This document shows positions 34,350 through 39,384 of a DNA stretch of 39,384 nucleotides, piece after piece. The notes under the pieces were generated by a model. That model did no database searches, was not told the origin of the DNA, and was given only the letters and a program-made list of their open reading frames with translations. How positions within the stretch are numbered: the stretch's first letter is position 1; each line of letters opens with the position of its first letter. The position numbers were made by a program, and so were the translations under genes. Source of the stretch: CAVQMB01 sp963713445 (GTDB lineage: Bacteria; Pseudomonadota; Gammaproteobacteria; Competibacterales; Competibacteraceae); NCBI GenBank assembly GCA_963713445.1, contig CAVQMB010000016.1, positions 1-39,384 of the forward strand, read 5' to 3'.

Positions 34350-35228
34350 TCAAGAGGTCTGAAATTCCTCCCAGGCCCGTTCGAATCGGGCCAGATTCTC
34401 CGCCGTGTAGGCCACGTAGTCGAACGCCAGTTGCGAATGCAGCTCGGAAACCATGCTCCACATCGTCTCGCGCAGCAGCGAAGCGCATTTCATCGCCGCG
34501 TAGCGATGCCATAACGCGGCGCTGGGAGGAGCGCCGAAGTAGCGCTCCAGAAGCGACACCTGCTGCGCGACCGACAGTTCGTTGTTTGATGCCAGACCGC
34601 CGAGGTCAAACAGCGGGCTGTTGAAGCCGGCGTAGTCCCAGTCCACCAGCCACAACCGGTCACCGTCGTCGATGAAATTCGCCGCCAGCAGATCGTTGTG
34701 GCCGAATACCAGGCGAACCGCGCCGACGGCTTCTTCCAGGGTTTCGGCCGCGCGCTGCAGCCGAGGCAGTTCGGGCACCATACGGCTGCCGCCCTCGCGC
34801 AGGGTGGCGGCATAGTCGCGCACCACCTGGAACACCCAGAACGCCGGCGCCGGACCACGGAAGTGGCGCGGGATGTCGCGGTGGCAGCGGCCGACCAGCT
34901 CGAGCGCGCGTTCCAGCAGCGGCGGCTGCTGCAGGTCAGCGGGCGTGAGCGTGCGTCCGTCGATGAACTGCAGCACCAATACCCCCGGTTCGCTGTAGAC
35001 CACCGCTGGTGAGACGCCGGCGGCGTGGGCTGCCCGGCTGGCAGCGAGTTCATTGCGGCGCAGGATGCCATGCACCGGTATGTCGTCGCCGATGCGCACG
35101 AAATAACGTGTGCCGGCGTCAGTCACCCTGAAATTCGCATTGGTGATGCCGCCCGAGAGTGGCTGCGGATCGACCGGACCCGTCCAGCACACCAAGCGGC
35201 TTATCCGGTCGGCGGTATCTGCCTGCAT
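34350..35228 (-). CDS. Choline-kinase-like phosphotransferase (second copy)
   Basis: The 292-residue kinase has the choline/ethanolamine-kinase fold: the loop LSGGITNANFRV at about residue 22, GHNDLLAANF (HxDxxxxN, catalytic Asp), and LVDWDYAGFNSPLFDLG. It resembles the kinase at 23765-24685 in motif layout but is clearly divergent in sequence. The product is likely phosphocholine or another phosphorylated amino alcohol. Its neighbours are a nucleotidyltransferase (convergent) and an FAA-hydrolase (divergent, 163 bases between starts). Confidence 0.86.
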   Translation of the reverse strand: MQADTADRISRLVCWTGPVDPQPLSGGITNANFRVTDAGTRYFVRIGDDIPVHGILRRNELAASRAAHAAGVSPAVVYSEPGVLVLQFIDGRTLTPADLQQPPLLERALELVGRCHRDIPRHFRGPAPAFWVFQVVRDYAATLREGGSRMVPELPRLQRAAETLEEAVGAVRLVFGHNDLLAANFIDDGDRLWLVDWDYAGFNSPLFDLGGLASNNELSVAQQVSLLERYFGAPPSAALWHRYAAMKCASLLRETMWSMVSELHSQLAFDYVAYTAENLARFERAWEEFQTS

Positions 35229-35309
35229 CGGTCACCGATCGTGTTCTGTTGTTGAAGGTCGGATGATAGTCCGATGATCTGGCGCTGTCAGCATGGTCGA
35301 CAGACGGGG

Positions 35310-35318
35310 TGATATACT
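35310..35318 (+). promoter_or_regulatory. Extended -10 promoter of the FAA-hydrolase gene
   Basis: TGATATACT has the TG dinucleotide one base before TATACT, a typical extended -10. Transcription would start near 35325, leaving a leader of about 67 bases. The -35 is poor. Confidence 0.5.
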
Positions 35319-35391
35319 CCACCACCCTGTTTATGTTGCGAAGTCGCCCGTGCGGCTTGCAATCCCACGTGATCGATCGAGGAGTCTGTTT

Positions 35392-36246
35392 ATGAAACTG
35401 TTGCGTTACGGCCCGACCGGTGCCGAGAAACCCGGCTTGCTGGCCGCAGATGGCAGCATTCGTGACCTCTCCGCGCACATCGGCGATATCGACGGCGCTG
35501 TGCTGGGAGCCGCCAAACTGGCGGAACTGGCGGCGCTGGATCCGACGAGTCTGCCGCAGGTCAGTGGTTCGCCCCGGCTGGGTACGCCGGTGGCCCACAT
35601 CGGCAAGCTGGTCGCCATCGGCCTGAATTACACCGACCATGCCGAGGAAACCGGCAACCCGATTCCCGACGAGCCGGTGGTGTTCATGAAGGCGACCAGC
35701 TGCATCGTCGGCCCCAACGACGACGTTGTGCTGCCGCGCGGCAGCGTCAAGTCGGACTGGGAGGTGGAACTGGGCATCGTCATCGGCCGCGAAACCAGGT
35801 ACGTCGGTGAGGACGAAGCGCTGGATTATGTTGCCGGCTACTGCGTGGTCAATGACGTTTCCGAGCGCGAGTATCAGACCGAGCGCGGTGGTACCTGGGA
35901 CAAGGGCAAGGGCTGCGATACCTTCGGCCCGATCGGTCCCTGGATGGTCACCAAAGACGAAGTGCCCGATCCCCAGCGACTGGGCCTGTGGCTGGATGTC
36001 AACGGCGAGCGGCGCCAGACCGGCACCACCGAACGGATGATTTTCACTGTCAGAACCCTGGTCAGCTATCTCAGCCGCTTCATGAGCCTGCAACCGGGTG
36101 ATGTCATCACCACTGGCACACCGCCGGGTGTGGGCATGGGCATGAAACCGCCGGTGTATCTGCAAGCCGGTGACGTCATGCGGCTGGGTATCGACGGCTT
36201 CGGTGAGCAGCAGCAGAAGGTGGTGGCTGACCCGGCTGACCGCTGA
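35392..36246 (+). CDS. Fumarylacetoacetate hydrolase-family enzyme
   Basis: The 284-residue product has the FAH-fold C-terminal domain. It shows IGLNYTDHAEETG, then VFMKATSCIVGPND, the metal-binding WEVELGIVIGRE and VVNDVSERE, and the closing GDVITTGTPPGVGMGM. Members hydrolyse or decarboxylate beta-diketo acids; ureidoglycolate lyase, 2-hydroxyhepta-2,4-diene-1,7-dioate isomerase and acylpyruvase are common annotations. I start it at the ATG at 35392, with GAGGAG upstream, rather than 33 codons earlier. It is followed by a GST gene after 36 bases, so both are probably in one operon. Confidence 0.9.
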   Translation: MKLLRYGPTGAEKPGLLAADGSIRDLSAHIGDIDGAVLGAAKLAELAALDPTSLPQVSGSPRLGTPVAHIGKLVAIGLNYTDHAEETGNPIPDEPVVFMKATSCIVGPNDDVVLPRGSVKSDWEVELGIVIGRETRYVGEDEALDYVAGYCVVNDVSEREYQTERGGTWDKGKGCDTFGPIGPWMVTKDEVPDPQRLGLWLDVNGERRQTGTTERMIFTVRTLVSYLSRFMSLQPGDVITTGTPPGVGMGMKPPVYLQAGDVMRLGIDGFGEQQQKVVADPADR

Positions 36247-36282
36247 GTCCTTTTCGGGCCACTTCAAACCACGGAGGCATTG

Positions 36283-36989
36283 ATGTACGACGTCTACTTC
36301 TGGACGACGCCCAATGGGTACAAAATCCTCCTGTTCATGGAAGAGGCAGGCCTCGACTACACCATCAGGCCGATCCATATCGGCCGCGGCGAGCAGTTCC
36401 AGCCTGAGTTCCTGCGGATCTCGCCCAACAATCGGATTCCGGCGCTGGTTGACCACGCGCCGGCTGACGGCGGCGAACCACTGTCGGTGTTCGAATCGGG
36501 TGCCATCCTGCTCTATCTGGCCGACAAGACCCGTCGCTTCATTCCGCAGGATCTGCGGGGTCGCACCAGGCCCTGGAATGGTTGTTCTGGCAGATGGGCG
36601 GACTTGGTCCGATGGCTGGGCAGAATCATCATTTTTTTACCTATGCGCCCGAGAAAATTCCCTACGCCATCGACCGTTACGTCAACGAAACGGCACGGTT
36701 GTACGCGGTGCTGGACAAGCACCTGGCTGACCGGGAATATATTGCCGGGAGCTACAGCATTGCCGATATGGCCTGCTATCCGTGGACCGTTTCCCATGAG
36801 CGCCAAGGCCAGAACCTGAATGACTTCCCGAACCTTAAAGGGTGGTTCGAGCGGATCCAGGCACGGCCGGCCACGATTGCCGCCTATGCCAAGGGCAAGG
36901 CAGCCAATCCGGACAATGCCACGGTCGACGAGGATTCCAGGAAGTTCCTGTTCGGTCAGGGCCGGCACACCGTAGGTGCTACGGGCTGA
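36283..36989 (+). pseudogene. Nu-class glutathione S-transferase, one frameshift
   Basis: Two frames join into a GST of about 235 residues. The first gives the thioredoxin-fold half (YFWTTPNGYKILLFMEEAGLDY, the TPNGxK of YfcG/YghU-type disulfide-bond oxidoreductases) with the glutathione-binding RIPALVD and FESGAILLYLADK. A base is missing near 36558-36565, after which the helical half continues (HQALEWLFWQMGGLGPMAGQNHHF, then SIADMACYPW). A perfect CCGCAG-GAT-CTGCGG palindrome (36544-36558) precedes the break. The missing base may be a sequencing error. It probably reduces disulfides or conjugates a product of the FAA-type enzyme. Confidence 0.83.
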
Positions 36990-37103
36990 TCGATCTGTAA
37001 CGCGCGCGGCCGGGTCGGGCGCTGGCAACCGCGTGCCCGGCCGGGCCGCGACAGCTAGCCGCAGGCCGGCCGCGAATCCGGATCGTTCTGCCGGGGCCGC
37101 TGC

Positions 37104-38689
37104 ATGCGCTACTGGGTCTATGGGCTGACGCTGCTCCTGACGTTGCTGGGCCTGCTGCTGGGTGCCGCCGTCCGCGCCGGATTATCTACTGGCTGCTGCT
37201 GACGGCTCCGCTGGCGCTGCTGGGCGGCTGGGATCTGCTGCAGCGGCGCCATAATCTGCTGCGCAACTACCCGTTGCTGGGCCACCTGCGTTGGCTGATC
37301 GAAAGCGTCCGCCCGCAGATCCACCAGTATCTGGTGGAGAGCGACCTGGACGGCCGCCCGTTCGACCGCAACCAGCGCGCACTGGTTTATCAGCGCGCCA
37401 AAAACGTCACCGACGCGCATCCGTTCGGCACCGAACTGGATGTCTATGGTGACGGCTATGAATGGCTTAACCACTCCATTGCGCCACGTCCGCGGGTCGA
37501 GGAGCCGTACCGGGTCGTCATCGGTGGGCCGCAGTGCAGCAGGCCCTATTCCGGGTCGGTATTCAATATCTCGGCGATGAGCTTCGGGGCCCTCAGCGGC
37601 AACGCCTTGCTGGCGCTGAACCGGGGGGCGAAGCTGGGCAATTTTGCCCATGACACTGGCGAGGGCGGGATCAGCCCTTACCATCGCGAATCCGGCGGTG
37701 ACTTGATCTGGGAGATCGGCAGCGGTTACTTCGGTTGCCGCGATCAGGCCGGCCGCTTCGATCCGGCGTTGTTTGCCGGGCAGGCGGTGCAGGATCAGGT
37801 GCGGATGATCGAGATCAAGCTCTCGCAGGGGGCCAAGCCCGGTCACGGCGGCATGCTGCCCGGGGCCAAGGTCACCGCCGAGATTGCCGATACCCGCAAG
37901 GTGCCGGCAGGCAGGGACTGCATCTCGCCGTCTTACCACAGTGTCTTCAGCACACCGCTGGAACTGGTAGCCTTCATTGCCCGGCTGCGTCAGCTCAGTG
38001 GCGGCAAGCCGGTGGGTTTCAAGCTCTGCATCGGTCATCCTTGGGAGTTCCTGGCGATCTGCAAGGCCATGATCGAGAGCGGTATCTGGCCCGATTTCAT
38101 CGTAGTCGACGGCGCCGAGGGCGGTACCGGGGCAGCGCCTCTGGAGTTTTCGGACCACCTCGGCATGCCGTTGCGCGAAGGCTTGCTGTTCGTGCACAAC
38201 GCGCTGGTGGGCGTGGATCTGCGCCATCACATCCGGATCGGTGCCAGCGGCAAGCTGATCAGTGGGTTCCGGCTGGCTGCAACCATGGCACTGGGCGCGG
38301 ACTGGTGCAATGCCGCGCGCGGCTTCATGTTCGCGCTCGGCTGCGTGCAGTCGCAGCGCTGTCACACCGACCGCTGCCCGACCGGTGTGGCGACCCAGGA
38401 TCCGCGCCGGGCGCGGGCCCTGGACGTGCCGGACAAGGCCCAGCGGGTCTATCAGTTCCACCGCCACACCATCGGCAGTCTCTCCGAGGTCGTCGCCGCC
38501 GCGGGGCTGGACCATCCCAGCCAGCTCCAGCCGCAGCACATCTGCCGGCGGGTGGGCGACAATGCCTACCGGACCTGCGACCGCATCTACCGCTTCCTGG
38601 CTCCGGGCGAACTGCTCGAAGGGACCCGCGACCCGAGCTTCCGCCGGGCCTGGGAGCTGGCGCGCCCGGACCGTTTTCAGGCGGGTTGA
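37104..38689 (+). pseudogene. Membrane-anchored FMN glutamate-synthase-like protein, one frameshift
   Basis: The protein is about 528 residues once a missing C near 37177-37179 is restored. The N-terminal segment (MRYWVYGLTLLLTLLGLLLGAAV) and YWLLLTAPLALLGGW are two hydrophobic helices, so it is anchored to the membrane. The rest is the GltB-like FMN domain: FNISAMSFGALSGNALLALNRGAK, GEGGISPYH, KLSQGAKPGHGGMLPG, VVDGAEGGTGAAP, and a cysteine cluster CVQSQRCHTDRCPTG for a 3Fe-4S centre. No amidotransferase domain is present. In other bacteria this form is annotated FMN-binding glutamate synthase family; the true substrate is unknown. From 37274 the frame is intact. Confidence 0.83.
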
Positions 38690-38729
38690 ACGGTTCATAT
38701 CCGGCTTGCCAGGGGGGCATTCGAACCAT

Positions 38730-38738
38730 TGGTATGAT
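38730..38738 (+). promoter_or_regulatory. Extended -10 promoter before the AIM24 gene
   Basis: TGGTATGAT (TGnTATGAT) lies about 50 bases before the ATG of the next gene, with AAGGA as its ribosome-binding site. The -35 is not clear. Confidence 0.42.
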
Positions 38739-38787
38739 GGTCTGGTCACGGTTTTTCCGGCCATTCTATCGAATTAAGGATCTCCCT

Positions 38788-39384
38788 ATGGATATGCCCC
38801 GATTGTTGCCCACCCGTGCTTCCGGTGAATCGTTCGCCGGGGTCACTTATCACCTCGATGGCGAGCTGGTTCCGGTGCTGACCATCGATCTCGGCGAGCG
38901 CAGCGTGTTCTTCGAGCATCACGTGCTGCTGTGGAAGCACCCTACCATTCGGATCGGAGTGCGACCGATGAAAGGTGCACTCAAGCGCATGGTGGCCGGG
39001 ATGCAGATCTTTATCACTGAAGCCCATGGGCCAGGGCACATCGCTTTCAGCCGCGATGGTGCTGGCCACATCGTTCCGATCCATCTGCAGGCAGGTGAGG
39101 GATTACACGTGCGCGAACATCAATTTCTCGCCGCGACCGGTAATGTGGACTACACGTTCGAGCGGGTGCGCGGGGTCAGCAACATGCTGTTCGGCGGGAC
39201 CGGGTTTTTCATCGATCAGTTCAGTGCCGCGGGGAGCGATGGCATCCTGTGGTTGCACGGCTACGGCAACGTGTTTGAGAAGACCCTGGCAGCCGGAGAG
39301 TCGATCGACATCGAGCCCGGTGGCTGGCTCTACAAGACGCCGGAAGCTCTCATGGAAACCCGGGTTGACCGGCTCGCTGATGCT
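38788..39384 (+). CDS. AIM24-family protein (partial)
   Basis: The reading frame starts at ATG 38788 and is still open after 199 codons at the window edge. It has the AIM24/TIGR00266-type beta-helical pattern: FAGVTYHLDGELVPVLTIDL, MKGALKRMVAGMQIFITEAHGPG, GHIVPIHLQAGEGLHVREHQFLAATGNVDYTFE, then WLHGYGNVFEKTL. In mitochondria AIM24 supports cristae structure, whereas bacterial roles are not known. AAGGA is seven bases upstream. Little of the C-terminus appears to be missing, judging from the family length of about 220-260 residues. Confidence 0.87.
   Translation, partial: MDMPRLLPTRASGESFAGVTYHLDGELVPVLTIDLGERSVFFEHHVLLWKHPTIRIGVRPMKGALKRMVAGMQIFITEAHGPGHIAFSRDGAGHIVPIHLQAGEGLHVREHQFLAATGNVDYTFERVRGVSNMLFGGTGFFIDQFSAAGSDGILWLHGYGNVFEKTLAAGESIDIEPGGWLYKTPEALMETRVDRLADA

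Noticed and set aside
35119..36456. A 445-codon minus-strand open frame
   Set aside because: It is antisense to the FAA-hydrolase and part of the GST and has no recognisable domain.
37118..38764. A 548-codon minus-strand open frame
   Set aside because: It is antisense to the FMN glutamate-synthase-like gene, whose motifs are clear.
1..39384. tRNA or rRNA genes
   Set aside because: No T-loop/anticodon-arm arrangement or rRNA conserved block was recognised on reading both strands; a tRNAscan run would be decisive.

Overview
The window is GC-rich, densely packed DNA from a proteobacterium, most likely a gammaproteobacterium. The pointers are a bacterial class I phosphoribulokinase, a CysJI-type NADPH sulfite reductase, PaiB, GntR and DeoR regulators, BKACE and AIM24 family proteins, and short gene overlaps of the TAATG/TGATG kind. 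The lineage is inference. No rRNA, tRNA, transposase, integrase or CRISPR array was recognised.

Layout. (1) 16-2187, minus strand: a DMT/EamA exporter, a doubtful small ORF and phosphoribulokinase. (2) 2312-7707, plus strand: a four-part cassette that resembles an antiphage-defence or DNA-processing locus. It holds a protein with a C-terminal PD-(D/E)XK (DUF559/Vsr-like) nuclease, an unknown protein with winged-helix-like ends, a P-loop ATPase resembling the BREX BrxC/BrxD class that is broken by about ten indels, and a HerA/DUF87-type ATPase. (3) 7777-10169: an acyl-CoA synthetase translationally coupled to a uracil-DNA-glycosylase-fold protein. (4) 10256-15106, minus: a PotD-PotB-PotC-PotA type ABC importer ending in an Asp/Glu racemase/EutA-like gene. 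It faces a divergent GntR/FCD regulator, with a strong promoter and a perfect palindrome between them. (5) 16280-18966: a PaiB-type flavoprotein, then an SDR dehydrogenase coupled to a DSD1-type PLP enzyme. (6) 19145-22656: cysJ-cysI. (7) 22910-31470: a BKACE enzyme facing a minus-strand run of APC permease, two paralogous dimethylglycine/sarcosine-dehydrogenase-like flavoproteins and a choline-kinase-like phosphotransferase. (8) 31583-39384: a metallophosphoesterase/DeoR pair, a nucleotidyltransferase, a second choline-kinase-like enzyme, an FAA-hydrolase, a Nu-class GST, a membrane-anchored FMN glutamate-synthase-like protein and a partial AIM24 gene.

How it works together (inference). Much of 10-35 kb reads as uptake and breakdown of N-methylated or amino compounds. 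A Pot-type importer and an APC permease bring substrates in, the two FAD/folate dehydrogenases demethylate betaine-derived amines, and BKACE and the kinases act on carnitine- or choline-like molecules.

Points to re-examine: the nuclease/BrxD-like/HerA cassette; two facing heptanucleotide arrays between the dehydrogenase genes that would fold into a long G-U-containing hairpin; and single-base frameshifts in four otherwise conserved genes between 27 and 38 kb, which may be sequencing indels or real decay.
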